Shown here piece after piece: positions 1 through 11,699 of a stretch of DNA of 64,000 bases; positions within the stretch are counted from its first letter, which is position 1; each line of letters opens with the position of its first letter. The translations under genes were made by a program, and so were the position numbers. The stretch comes from Azolla caroliniana (Eukaryota > Polypodiophyta): positions 2,790,001-2,854,000 of the forward strand of contig JBHGNT010000011.1 of the NCBI GenBank assembly GCA_043228905.1. Direction: 5' to 3'. The notes under the pieces are model-generated. The model made no database searches and was not told where the DNA came from. It saw only the letters and a program-made list of their open reading frames with translations.

Positions 1-226
1 AAGACAGTCATGTTCAAGGTTCTTCAATTTGATCTCTTAGTGTTTTCACACAATTTGGTGCATCATTTTTTGCAGTTATTCCGTAATTGGTTCTAGTGAA
101 TTCCTCCAAACTTCCCTACACTTTCTGCCAATTGTACATGAGACATTTTAAACAGCATCTTGTGTTGATGTTCTTTTGTTTCATAAAGTACCTGTCATCT
201 AAAGGCTTTATAATAACATGCTTCAG

Positions 227-3200
227 AGATGCGCGTGGTGAAGTGCAAAGGCTTATAGATACATTCAAGATTGCAGCCGAGGAAAGCACTAGAATGTAAG
301 CATTTTCTCAGGGAAATGAAAACTATATCAATGCTTGTAATTTAAATGCTTTGCTTCTAATATAATGGTGTCATGAAGCTTCGAAATTATAATAAATGTT
401 GCACAATCAACTATGTTTCATATGTTATTGTAAAGGAGGTAGAAAGATAGAATTCATAAAGTTTTTTAATCTGCTTTAAACTAAACCTCCAATCATGTAT
501 TTTAGATGTCTGCTCTGTTTCCTTTACAATTCACACAAAACAGTGTTGCTACATACTTTGTCGTGTCAGTTGCCCTCTCTGGATGTTATGCTATATGTAT
601 TTTAACCTTCTCAGGCTTTGGCTTCAGCAGGAATGTCTGAAAACTAAAAACTTTAAATGATTCACAAGTTTCTGAACTTCATTAACCCAGATCTGGAGAA
701 TATTCACAAATGGATATATCTGAACGAGCAAAAGGGTACCAAGCCCTGGTAAGTATGCTTTCAACTATTACCCTCTATTAACCCCTTTGTTATAGTATAA
801 AATGAAAAATTTGGCACGATTACGATGTGAATGGTTGAAAATTGTTGGTTTCTGAAATTTCTCGGGTATTCCTGACTCCAATATAAAAGTGACATTTGTG
901 GATTGCTTGAAATTTCTGTATCCAGGTTAGGAGATTCCCAATTGGACCAATCAGCATGATTAGCCCATTTAACTTTCCTCTGAACCTGGTATGTAGTTCT
1001 GAGTTCATATAATTATGATTTCTAAGACTTTAATAGAATTGGGAATTCCTGAAGAGTAGAAAGAGGTACCCCAATTTTTCTATATGAAAGTTCAAGGCAT
1101 ATTTTTTATAATCAGGCTGCACATAAGATCGCTCCTGCCTTGGCAGTTGGCTGTCCATTTGTCCTCAAGCCTGCAAGGTATGTTGAATCCTGCTGGAAGG
1201 ATTTCTGAGCTAATTTTAGTTTGTGAATTGATGAAGTAGAGTTATTTCTCCAGCCGAACCCCTATTGGTTCTTTACTACTGGGTGAGATATTGTCACGAT
1301 GTCGGCTACCAGAAGGAACATTTTCCATCCTTCCCTGTGCAAGAGATGGAGCTGAGCTTTTTACAGTTGATGAGCGATTCAAACTTGTCACATTCACCGG
1401 GTCACCCACTGTATGAATCTACATACATCTTTGTAATTTTGTACCTATACAAGGGAAAATAAATCTTCATGATGATCGAACATATTTCTTGCAGGTTGGG
1501 TGGGAAATAAAGAAGAAAGCCGGAAAAAAGAAAGTAGTGCTTGAATTGGGCGGAAATGCTGCATGTGTTGTTGAGGTTTTTCACATTTTTCATCATAAAT
1601 TTCTGTTTTATCAATAAATGACAAGTAATGTCACTATTGACACATTTCTTCATAATTCATTTAGGACTTTGTTCCAGACATACAAACTATCGTCTCGAGA
1701 ATTATTCACGGTGCATTCTATCAGAGTGGACAATCTTGTATCAGTGTACAGCGTGTATATATTCGTGATGTATGTATCTCATAGTCTCAACTGTTTGATA
1801 ATTTAGAAGACATAAGTAAATGTAATGCTATTTAAAGAATAAATGATAATTAACACCTAAAAAGTATTTTTAAGGATTGATACCTTAGAATTATTCTGTC
1901 CTAGCGCACCAGTTACTCTACCCGAAACCCAAAACTATTTAAAGCAATAGTAAGGGAAAATAGTGAAGGCAATGCAATGCCTCAAAAGAATGTGTTAATG
2001 TTTGATAGTTTGGAAGTATCCTGTCCTGGCACATCAGGTGCTTACCCTAAAACTTAAGCGGTTAAAACAATAGTAAATTGGAAGTTTTGATATAATTCAA
2101 TTCATATTAAAACATCATCATAATATTCTTAAAGCGATATCTTCATGAACTAATAGCATGTTACCGGATATTGCATTTAGAATTTTATACATCAGTGACC
2201 AGAATATTCAATTTACATGGAAGAAAATAAAAAATTGTTTGGCAACCTGAAAACAAATCTTTCCACATGAAGTGTGCAAAAGTTGTAAACATTCCTTGGA
2301 TAGATTGTGTCCTTAATTTTTTGTGTACTGAGGGAGGTTTGCATCTTTCATGAGGGAAATTTAGCAATTTAATGCCTCAAAACATCATGTGCAAAGTGCA
2401 CTGTGTTACAGCACCGCTTTTTGGAGACAAAACAATGAATCAACAATCAGGAACTAGTCGGAAGCAAGAGATGTTAATAGAAAACTATACATATGATTGA
2501 TTAAATTAAATATTAATTAAAATTAGAGGCTTATTTTTAAAAAAATTTAACATTACAAGCCAGACTTTCAAATACAATAGATAGCATCTTAGAAAGACAA
2601 TTCTAGTAAAGGATAAGTAGCATCGTGAAGTTGGATATTTCTTGTGTGTGTGTGTAGTAGTTGATATAGCATGGTATTGGAAAGCTGAATGATGAGCTCA
2701 CTAAATTTCATGGCTATGGCCACATCTCTTAATGTTTATGCAGGATCATTACAAAGTCCTGAAGGGTGCTTTGGTGAATGCAACATCTAAGCTTATCAAG
2801 GTTTATTAACTATATGTAGTGCTATGAATCTTGACATGTTTTGATGATGAAGTTCTAAAATTAATTAATGAAGCCTAATGATTGTTATTTATAGGGAGAT
2901 CCTTTGAATGAAGAAACGTTCATTGGACCTCTTATAGATGAACACGAGGCAATGCGGATTGAGAAGGCCGTGGCTAAGGCTGTTGCAGGTGGAGCAAGGT
3001 AAGAGCAGCACCCGAACGGGGATGTTCTATAGTAACCCATTGAAATCAACGCGCTAAATTATCTTTGCAGAATTTTGGTTGGTGGCAAGAGAGATGGCTG
3101 TTTCTATGATGCGACTATTTTGGAAGATGTGCATCCGAAAATGGAGGTATGAAATTTGTAGGAAATTTTGATAGATGATTAGCACTGATGTCATGTATGT

Positions 3201-5719
3201 GTAAACATATACTCAAATTCTTATGTATATATTTTGTGTCGGTGTGTTATGTATGTATGTACGCATACAAAAAATATATACACATAGGTGCATAGATATT
3301 AGTGTGTATGTATGATACATATTAGTCCGCTTACAGTTTACATGCTATATTACCTATGAAGCTAGAGGCAAGAAGCTACATGCAAAGTTTACTAGCATGA
3401 ATGAATGTAAATTAATTACTATTTTTCGAGTTGATGGTCTTTGAATTGAGGATACTCCCATTATATTAGATTATGCTTGCCTTTTAGGTATTTTTCTAAT
3501 ATTAATTCCATATGCAGATACATTGCGAGGAAGTCTTTGGTCCAGTTATGGTACTGATTTCATACAGTGACTTCAAATCTGTTATCCATGAAGTAAATCA
3601 ATCGAAGTTTGGCTTGCAGGCAAGTAATCTTATTCTTAAAATAATATTGTCCTAAATATTGAATGTTTTCCTAATTTTCATGGTTATCAAGATTGGAACA
3701 ATAAAAATGTGAGGAGTTCAGAGTAATAAACATGCAAAACAAGAAGGTATTTGAAATGAAGTGTAATATACCTTGAAATCTTTTCACACAGAGAGAATGA
3801 AAAATATGTTTACAGGCAGGAGTCTTTGTTAGTGATATAAACAAGGCATTTTATGCTTTTGAACATCTTGAAGTTGGAGGCGTAGTCATCAACGATGTGC
3901 CAAGCATGCGGATCGATTCACAAGTAAGTAAAAAGAAACTTTGTATAGATAGCTAAAGCTTTTTCATGTGCATGTAAAGTTCTTATAAACAAATTTTCCT
4001 TACTCCCAAGTAGCACTCCTTTTTTTTGGTGAAAACACATAATTATATTAATAAATGTGTATGAAAAACTTTACAATGGTACCACAACTGAATCATATCA
4101 CTGCTACATGGGTAGTGGGACATCTGTATCACTAGTAAAAAAGTCAAAACTCCATTGGGGGAAACTCGCTCCAATGAACAAAACTGCCACATCAATACTC
4201 CCTTCAACTTTCATTGATAGGCTCTAACTCCATATCTATCATCAAATGCAAAAACATTGCATATATCCCAATATTGACGCAATCCCCAATACCTCAGAAA
4301 TAAGAAAACCATCTGTCTTTGTTTTTCGATCAACTTGTGTGAATTGTGCAAACATTCGTGACTGTCTTAGCATCAAATAAAAACGTGACAAAACATGTCA
4401 AACTTGAGAAATGTACCTCAAATTTGATGAGCAACCAGGAATTGTATGGAAGGATGAGTACATTTTTTTACTTCAACAGTGTAAACAAAGCAATTGCCTA
4501 GTCCACATTTCTTTAGAGCTAATCCCAAAGCAAGCTCCCAACCATACTCTCCAAATGAAGTCCTTTGCAAGAAGTGGCAAATTAGAATGCCAACTATGTT
4601 TCACAATCTGCCACCATCCATAATTAGTGTTACATAGCTTCCATTCTTGTTCAGTTCAGCCAGAGACTCAATGGAGCAATGGTAGAAGAGATCGGTAGTC
4701 ACTGCGAACACCAATCAACCCATGCTTGCTCTTCCGTTTGTATAAACACCTCTTAGTACATAAGATCAAACGAGACTTCCTCCAATTAATATGCAATCAT
4801 GATGTGAAGAAAAGAAAGAAAGAAAGAAAGATATATTAATGTCTTCTAAGAGGCCAAAATGGCCAATAAGACCAAACAAGAGATTACATCTTGAGTGTTG
4901 TCTCGTCTTTGAGAACAACAAATCAAAATAGAAGTAGTACTCAGTAAATATAAAAGTAAATAAGATAAAACAGACGAGAGAATCTGGTTTTTGGCAAATG
5001 TGAGATTCTCAAGTTAGACATATTGTAACTTTTGTCTTCGAAAGATCTGTAGCATAGGTCGATCCAAAATAGAGAGGTCTCCGAAGCGAGTGAAGCACCT
5101 CCGATGGCGGGAGATAATGCCTATATCTGTCGATGACAAGGGTGCTGCAGTCGTGGTCCATGGGGCCGGGGCCTACATGCACGACAAATTGTATTGCCCG
5201 ATCTATTGTAACCCCTTTGTTCTGTCCTGGTCGGGAGCCTATTTGTGTATCCCTTGATTGACTTGTAACATTAGGAGTGGTGGGGCTAAAGAAAGTTATG
5301 ATTGTCCTTTGTGGATGAGCTTCTATGGCTGTATTATTGTCCTTCAACAACTTTTCCCTATGTATCTTGAGTTCTAGGAAGAAAAGTCCTAGGCACCATT
5401 GGTCCGCATATTCCATTACCTTGCATAGCAGGCCAAAGCCTTGTTTAAAGAGGCAATGGTATCTCCCTCTAAAGGCAAATGGTTCTATTTCTCTTTTTCA
5501 TTGCTTTTGCTTGTGGATATGAATTATTTATAAAGTTCTCCTTCCTCATGGAGTAGAATCTATTCTCTCTTTTTCATTGCTTTTGGTAATTTACTTTTGT
5601 AGCCATATGGAGGTGTCAAAGATTCAGGTCTTGGTCGTGAGGGGTTGAAATATGCAATGGAAGACATGACGGAGCTCCGAGTGATGATGCTTCATAATGT
5701 TGGTCAATTGACTAATTAA
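227..5719 (+). CDS. Aldehyde dehydrogenase, 5'-truncated by window (13 exons)
   Basis: NAD(P)-dependent aldehyde dehydrogenase, which oxidises an aldehyde to the acid. Exons read by splice sites and frame: 227-295, 691-748, 926-988, 1116-1177, 1254-1410, 1495-1575, 1665-1769, 2744-2800, 2895-2998, 3071-3146, 3518-3619, 3816-3923, 5603-5719, ending in TAA. They give about 385 residues; the family is about 480-500, so roughly 100 N-terminal residues lie upstream. Visible family motifs are SPFNFPLN (catalytic Asn), VLKPASRTPIG (cofactor Lys), [16 protein letters not shown] (general-base Glu), GQSCISVQR (catalytic Cys) and EEVFGPV. All catalytic residues are present and no stop interrupts the frame, so it looks functional. 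The sequence does not fit the usual angiosperm ALDH2, 5, 7, 10, 11 or 22 patterns as I recall them. It looks nearer to the bacterial/GapN-like or moss ALDH21-like group (inference). No signal peptide can be judged because the N terminus is missing. Confidence 0.9.
4090..4770. repeat. Dispersed repeat, second copy at about 52.6-53.6 kb
   Basis: The stretch matches 52590-53060 over several hundred bases with scattered mismatches. Shared landmarks are the runs around 'ttgccacat..actcccttcaactt', 'gacgcaatccccaat' and 'caccaatcaa'. The copy at 52.9 kb has expanded part of this repeat into a tandem array. The element class is unknown; no convincing protein is encoded on either strand. Confidence 0.75.
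4805..4875 (-). repeat. Antisense retroposon 3' end with TTTC tail
   Basis: Read on the minus strand it gives a 'ttggccattttggcctcttagaagac' type end (split here around the conserved TTGGCC and GAAGACATTAATATATC blocks), followed by a (TTTC)n tail. The same end occurs at 58815-58871, and a relative of it ends the LINE at 58353-58428. This marks an old retroposon insertion in antisense to the ALDH gene. Confidence 0.7.
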
Positions 5720-6960
5720 TTGAGGTTATTTTGGCTCACTTCTCGCGAGAAACTTTATATTTTTATTTTTTGGATGCTTAGGGAAGAGATACAATGAACA
5801 CATTTGGATTGTATTTGTATACAAACATATCTCATATTTGACAAGGTGTTTTTCCTTGGAAGACCAAAAAAAAAAAAATAATAACAACTTGTCCAAATCA
5901 ACTTTTTTTTTTTGAGGGTTCACAATGACATGGATGCGTGCATGTGGTTTGTACATCTAAGACATCTTAGTATATATGAACCTAACAAAGTGCGTAAGCT
6001 ATGCCAAAAATCATTTGCAACATCGAGATTTTTATAGTTATTCATTCACTATGCTTTCTACCCTTTTGTTGGGATTAGCATATCTTGGGAAGGATCTCAT
6101 TAACTTGTCCAACTTAAATAGGTGATGGATTGGCATTACATAGGGTTTTGTTTTGATATGTAGAAGTTGTAATAATCGAGAGACATAGGCAAGGCAAGTT
6201 CATTTTATTAATTATGTGGTAATCATTTACAAATACAAAATTCAACACTACTAATTCTAGTAAGAAGTTATGAGTACCGTACAACAAGGGAAATAGATGA
6301 TCTAGGCTTAATAAAGGGCTCATGAGATCAATAGATGAAAAAGTGCCAAGCATAAAAATCGACATTGAAATCCTAGTGTTTGAAATGAAAAATTGTTTCA
6401 TGTCCATTGTACCTATTCATGGAGAGTCATTTCAGTGATATAACAAATCTCCATTTCTTCCTCTCCCTTGAGAAAATAAGATCTCTTTATTCTCAATTTT
6501 AATGTTCTTCCTTATCCTACAATCCTCTCTCGATTTCTTCTCCCGAAACATTATCACACCAACTCCAAAATCACCCTTTATGATTATGGCCCTTTCTTTG
6601 TCTTTATAATTTCTTCATATACAAATAACAACATTTGCTGATTTGGGAGTTCAGTTCCATAAAAGATGGAGTAGAATAATTTGAATGGAGTGCTTTTTCA
6701 TATGGAAAGCAATATCGTATTGAGTAGCCAATGTGAAGCATGTGGGTACAAGAGTTTCATTGTTATTGTAAAGAAGTTGGTATTACATAGTTGAACAAAG
6801 CATTTTAAGATCCAACACTACACCATACAAGAAATCATTTCAAATGGGAAGGTGAATTTGGAGTATTATGTTTCAAAGGACAAATGTGCACAATGGGGGG
6901 TTGAAGCTTGGCAAGATTAAGAAGTTACCATAGAACATTCATGTAAGAGAATATCAACAA
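5720..6960. other. Intergenic region downstream of ALDH
   Basis: AT-rich sequence of about 1.2 kb with short A and T runs (for example near 5869 and 5905). It probably holds the ALDH 3' UTR and terminator. Short open frames on the minus strand have no recognisable domain. I see no gene here. Confidence 0.5.
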
Positions 6961-6979
6961 TAAGAGATGAACGAGTTTG

Positions 6980-7230
6980 ATGAGGTGGGAGTTCATTCCT
7001 ATAAAAGATGAAACATAATACATTGGGTATGGGTAAAGCATTTGAGGGTGATTGTCGATGTGAACAAGGAGGCACACGTGTATGAAGATGTATTTGAGCT
7101 TTGCCACGCTATCAAAGTCTTTATCTCAAACAATAAAGAAAAGAGATTCCCCTTCATAAAGGTAGTTAACCTTCTTATATAGGCTCAAACGCTAGGCCCT
7201 TGTATGTTTCACAATCGGTAGTTTTGTTTT
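6980..7230. repeat. Dispersed repeat shared with 33455-33600
   Basis: Both copies contain 'aaggaggcacac', 'ctcaaacaataaagaaaag', 'cttcttatatag' and 'cccttgtatgtttcaca' in the same order. The TATA-like CTTATATAG followed by a conserved block suggests an LTR or other promoter-bearing repeat. No coding region accompanies it. Confidence 0.65.
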
Positions 7231-7299
7231 ATAAAAATTGGCCAAGAGATGAAACACTTTAAAGCTATCCCCTACTGTAGGATTGAGATAACTCAATCC

Positions 7300-9535
7300 T
7301 CACCCTTTATTTCTTATGAATTAACCCAACATAAAATAATTTTATCTAGTTGATGTACGTTTGGAGCTATTATAAGTGAACTCCAAAATAGGAAACTATT
7401 GTTTCACTTATTAAGTTTCTTAGAGACACATCCTCGAAGCATATCCACCATGACCTGATTAGCTTGTTTTGTTTGTCAATTAGTCTAAGGGTGGTCTATG
7501 GAAATCATGCTCAAAGTAATTTCTAGTTTCTTAAATACTTGCATCCAAAAATCACTAGTAAACTTAGTATCTCTGCCGCTTGCTATATTCATCAATTAGT
7601 CGTTCAATCAAAATAACTTATTGATGAGTTGGTAAGCAAAGTTTTGTTGTCGTGGATTTTCTTAGAATAAATTTGGCGATTTTTGTTAATCTATCAACGA
7701 CCACTCAAATAGCATCACGATATTTTTTAGTGCTTGGTAAACTAATAATTAACAATGGGCCTGATTTTGACTCAAACCGAACCAAACCATTAAACCGTAG
7801 TTTAACAGTTTATTGGTTCGAAGATAAATAAACAGTTTGGTTTAGTTTTAAATGTTATTATTCGGGTTGATTTTGAATTTCATGATTTAGCTGTTTATCT
7901 GTTTCGGTTTATGTGGTTTGGTTTAAAGGTTTATAGGTTAAAAAATACTCCTAAATTTTCCCTATAGGCTCTAACTTTTAACTTTTTATGTTAGACCCTA
8001 GTTTTAATTTATTAAATTTTATATGCATTATATGTAGAGTCTCCTTTTCATTTATGACAACCAAATTTATGATAAGTATGATGACCAAAATTATAATAAG
8101 TATGATGATCAATATCTGTAAAAAGTGGTTTGGTTTGGTTTGGTCTTGATTTATGATAAACCGATTTTATTTGGTTCTAAATTTTCTGTAAACGGTTTGG
8201 TTTAAATGGCTTCATAATTTTTAAATAGTTTAGTTCGATTTTTATTATAAATAAATGGTTTGGTTTCAAGGCCAAGAAACCAAACTGAACTGAAATCAAA
8301 CCAGGCCCATTGCTACTAATAATGAAATCCATTGAAATACTTTCCCACTTGTTATTAGGAATATCTAAAGGATGTAAAGGACTTGTATCCTTAATATATT
8401 GAGCCTTGTTAACTTGAGATTGGTGACATTTAATCATATAATCTTCTACATGATGATGCATTTTACGCCTAAATTTTGAGTAGAGATAAAAACAAGTGTA
8501 CGATGTACCCTGAGATGCCTTGTTGAGGGTGCATCATGACAATCCAAAATAGATTTCTTTTTCTACCTTAGGCAAGTTAGGGACACAAACCTTTCCATTA
8601 CATTGGAGTAGAATGTTTGTAATGTAAAAGGTTTCTTTGGAGGATGAAGTGTTTATGGCATCTAAGCTAGATTAAACTCTAACTCAAAACTTTCTAAAAT
8701 AATTTTCATGAAGGTACTTTCCTAGATGATGTTCATATAGATCAGATTTAATTTGAGTGAAGTTAAGCATATTAACTTCATGAATACAACTCAAAGAATT
8801 AGTGACAATGTTCATGGATCCTTTACACTATCATATAGAAAAATCGAAACTATATTCAATGAGTTCTATCCATCATGCCTTATGACCCATGATGTCTTGT
8901 TTGTCACAAAGATATTTCAAGGATTGATGGTTCATAGTTACCGCAACATAATTTCCATATAAGTGATATCTCCGTGACTTAAGTGCATGTATGGTTGAAA
9001 ATAGTCCTTTTTTTTAACTAAGTACCAACACCAAGTAGGAGTAAGTTTCTTAGTCTCAAATGCGGCGGTTTTGGCATCTTGATACAAAACTACCCTACTG
9101 CATAATCACTTGCATCATTCTCAACCTCATTTAAGGTTTAAATGGGCCTGGTAAGAGAAGTGAAGGAGCCTGGCGCACATTTTCTTTGAGTGTTCTAATG
9201 GACTCATCTAGATGACCATTCCAATGGATTGGTTTTGTAGGCTTGTGTGTTTGACCTATTAAAAGGTTTGTAAATGGTGTCGTCAATTGGGAGTAATTGC
9301 AAATGGATTTTCATAGAAACCCACAAAACCTAAAAAATGAACGTAGTTCTCAAATGGTACGAGGAGTACGTCATAGTTTGACTTTCTCTATTCGAGAATA
9401 ATAAGTTTTTACACCTCGTTTCGTGATCAAATGTCCAAGATATGTAATCTACTTCTTAAAAAACTTACATTTCAATATCTTGGCATAAAAACACTGGGTC
9501 ATTTAGAACATGTAATATGTCGCATTCCTTTATTG
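7300..9535 (-). pseudogene. Ty3/Gypsy pol relic (RT end, RNase H, integrase)
   Basis: On the minus strand, interrupted frames line up with the pol of element A at 15180-16810. In order they are: the RT-RNase H linker (about 9130-9530), an RNase H piece with DASDYAVG (about 9100), a spacer NGKVCVPNLPKVEK (about 8590), the integrase zinc region and core PLDIPNNKWESISMDF (8324-8440), then, beyond an inserted MITE, VVVDRLTKIAKF (about 7640-7740), FTSDFWMQVFKKLE (about 7540) and a last piece near 7330-7420. Many stops and frameshifts are present, so it is dead. No flanking LTRs were identified. It belongs to the same family as element A but is clearly older by divergence. Confidence 0.8.
7750..8315. 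mobile_element. hAT-type MITE, 566 bp, 8-bp TSD
   Basis: The ends form terminal inverted repeats: TAACAATGGGCCTG on the left and, reading inward from the right, TAGCAATGGGCCTG (13 of 14 match). Perfect 8-bp target duplications CTAATAAT flank it at 7742-7749 and 8316-8323. An 8-bp TSD and TIRs of this kind are typical of hAT non-autonomous elements. The interior is rich in 'ggtttggttt' and its complement and encodes no transposase. It sits inside the integrase frame of the Gypsy relic, splitting MDFIIS from the following LPSTKK. Confidence 0.88.
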
Positions 9536-9539
9536 ATAA

Positions 9540-10335
9540 ATACATGAGATGTCAAGAATTACAATTTTTTAACAAACTTTCAAGAATGTATCATGCATGC
9601 GCACATGACTTTTAAAAACATCAATAAAAAACACAATTAATATTATGAATATTTCAAATTTAACCTGTATTCTCTCAATTCATACACATATTTAGCCAAA
9701 CATTCGCTTAGATTACGAGAATGCTTTCAACTATCATTGTAATATGGTTCATTTTACATAATGTTGACTTTGAATCCAATTGAACAATTTTAGAAACACA
9801 ATTTTAATGCTATATTTCTCTCTAACTCCTATAAAGCTTGTTATATTAAATGAGCAAATTGCATTTTTGGGTATAATTAGACACATATTCACAAGTAAAT
9901 ATCACATTATATACCTCACATGCCCAAAAACTTCTACGAACATTATGTCCCAATCATATATGAACAACCTAAATGTAAAATCAAGTGAGCAACAATGTTG
10001 ACTTAATATTATTCTGTACACTCGAAACTAAATAACCAAGATTAAAGAGCTCAAAAATCCAAGAATAAAGTTAAATTCAATTATATTAATAAAGAAACAA
10101 TTATAACCAACATTTGTCATACAATCGATAAGTTCATCATCATTTATTCAATAAAAATTATACCTAACAACCACATACTTTGCGAGTCAACCAATACAAA
10201 TATATGATAGACAATTAAAGTTTGCAAACCAATCAGATAGTGTAAAGAAATGGTACTCAAACAAATAATCTTATATTCCAAAAAACAAGTTTAGTGTTAC
10301 AATTTTATAGTTACAAATACAAACTAATATACAAT
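9540..10335. other. AT-rich stretch, nothing recognised
   Basis: About 800 bases of AT-rich sequence with one 73-codon open frame at 9780-10001 that resembles nothing I know. No repeats, splice-site pattern or TE ends were seen. Confidence 0.4.
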
Positions 10336-10525
10336 CACTCTATTAGGAGGTCTAGAACAGGCTGCTCTCCATGATCAGTTGATAGTGGTGCTACATCAAC
10401 ACCATGTTCTATCTCCTCAATTGAATCATGTATATTGGAACCCGATGCATCTTCTATCATGATATAGCAAGATTCAAACCCATGACCTTATGTTACATGG
10501 GTCAAGCTCTTGACAATTAAACTAT
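10336..10525 (-). repeat. tRNA-like SINE fragment plus short minus-strand frame
   Basis: Read on the minus strand, 10524-10514 gives TAGTTTAATTG, a full match to the pol III A-box consensus, and 10480-10470 gives GGTTTGAATCT, close to a B box. The spacing of about 35 bases fits a tRNA-derived promoter. Directly downstream is a 41-codon acidic open frame ending at about 10339 (…EEIEHGVDVAPLS…). It may be the tail of a transposase or exon, but I do not recognise it. Confidence 0.5.
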
Positions 10526-10559
10526 ATATTGCAATACCAAAGATATTATTTTCATTTAA

Positions 10560-10750
10560 GTTTTACTATAGAAAATAGATGTATATTCCAGATTTCTTTG
10601 GAACATTCTAGAAACTTTAGGAGTACTCCTAAGAACACTATAAAAGGAGGCACAAGGCATTATTTCGAACCAAATCGGTTCAACGCCAGTCTTAAGCCTC
10701 CTAGCTACTACTGTACATTCTCTTAACATAATATATATCTTTTGTTATCA

Positions 10751-10799
<49 letters not shown>

Positions 10800-11009
10800 T
10801 TCTCTCGAGAGTTCTACACCTCCTTTAGGACTAATCCTCATCTTTAATACTAATTCCTTCTCTGTCTTAGTGTTGTTCCTGAAGTACTTCTCTTCTTAAT
10901 ATTGTTCCTGACAGTTTGAACCGATTTAGTCTCCTTCCTTCTCTTCCTTTTATCTTCTTACTTCTCCCTCCCTTCATACTAATCTCTTATTCCCCTTTTC
11001 TCTCATACT
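10560..11009 (+). repeat. Candidate 5' LTR/leader of host Gypsy element
   Basis: A TATA-like CTATAAAAGGAGGC lies at about 10639, followed by a pyrimidine-rich stretch with a (TC)n microsatellite at 10755-10795, just before the gag-like ATG at 11010. This layout suits an LTR promoter and leader. No matching second LTR and no primer-binding site were found, so the assignment rests on position only. Confidence 0.4.
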
Positions 11010-11230
11010 ATGGCCACTGTTAACGCTCAAGAATATCAATCCGTTTTCTTGGAGTTGCAATGCTTGAAAGAGAAGTTTCTCGCATTGGAACAAGAAAATC
11101 AACGACTATTGGGGGAGCTTCAACAAATCTCCTTAGAGAAGCAGCAGACGCAACAACAACATGGGGAACTAGCATTACACGTGCAACAACTCGAAGCGAC
11201 CATTGTATCGTTGCAACAACAAGGACCAAG
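11010..11230 (+). pseudogene. Gag N-terminal coiled coil of host Gypsy element
   Basis: ATG at 11010 starts a coiled-coil rich in Gln, Leu and Glu (heptad-like LKEKFLALEQENQRLLGEL). The frame runs 74 codons to the TSD at 11226-11230, where element A inserted; the short tail to the stop at 11252 is read from the LTR of A. The gag frame resumes after 18641. The start choice rests on the ATG opening a clean coiled coil. Confidence 0.7.
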
Positions 11231-11685
11231 TGTTATGGGCATGACCATTTAATATCCCGTGGTGAGAATTTACCATAGTATTCTATACACGTGGATAAGT
11301 GTGAGGGTTAAACGAGAGTGTAAAGAAGGGGAGGATTACTTTTAATCCTTGGGATTGAGACAACCCATTAGGTCAAGTGTGAACTTGCCTGGGGGCCTTG
11401 GGTATTGCTATAAATAAGAGGCCTAGCTACCCTCATTTGATTATCTTTTGACTACATCGAGACTCTGCTCTTGTGGTGGGTCAACTCTTGTAGCGAGCAC
11501 GCCAGCACTAGGTACGACTCGACGCCACGGCGGTGGTATGGGATGCCGATCGAGGCTCGAGTCCGTCTCGATCCCTTCGATCGGGGGTGGTCGGGTGGAT
11601 CGGCACCCTTCTTTCTCTTTCTCCTTTCTATCTATCATTAGTTTATCCTTATCTTAAGCTTACTTTAGTACCTAGATCTCTAATA
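11231..11685 (+). repeat. 5' LTR of element A
   Basis: 455 bp, beginning TGTTATGGGC and ending CTCTAATA. It contains a TATA-like CTATAAATAAGAGG at about 11410, the likely promoter. The PBS follows after two bases. It matches 18192-18636 over nearly its whole length. Confidence 0.92.
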
Positions 11686-11687
11686 TT

Positions 11688-11699
11688 TGGTATCAGAGC
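11688..11699 (+). promoter_or_regulatory. Primer-binding site, initiator tRNA-Met
   Basis: TGGTATCAGAGC is the standard complement of the 3' end of plant initiator tRNA-Met, used to prime minus-strand DNA. It sits two bases after the left LTR. Confidence 0.93.

Larger units (their letters stand above)
3924..5602 (+). other. Last ALDH intron, enlarged by repeats
   Basis: This 1.68-kb intron is far longer than most others of the gene. It holds a dispersed repeat at about 4090-4770 and an antisense SINE/LINE-type 3' end at about 4805-4875. The part 5000-5420 is open for 135 codons on the minus strand, but I recognise no family in it. Borders are GT at 3924 and AG at 5601-5602. Confidence 0.8.

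Noticed and set aside
5009-5416. 135-codon minus-strand frame in the last ALDH intron
   Set aside because: It has no recognisable domain and an odd composition, and lies inside an intron of a good gene among repeat fragments. It was not called as a gene.
227-5719. ALDH as a pseudogene
   Set aside because: All 13 exons keep frame, splice sites are good and all catalytic residues are present.
11441-11657. Overlapping 65-69 codon frames, repeated at 18392-18608
   Set aside because: They lie inside the two LTRs of element A and duplicate because the LTRs do. No protein is implied.
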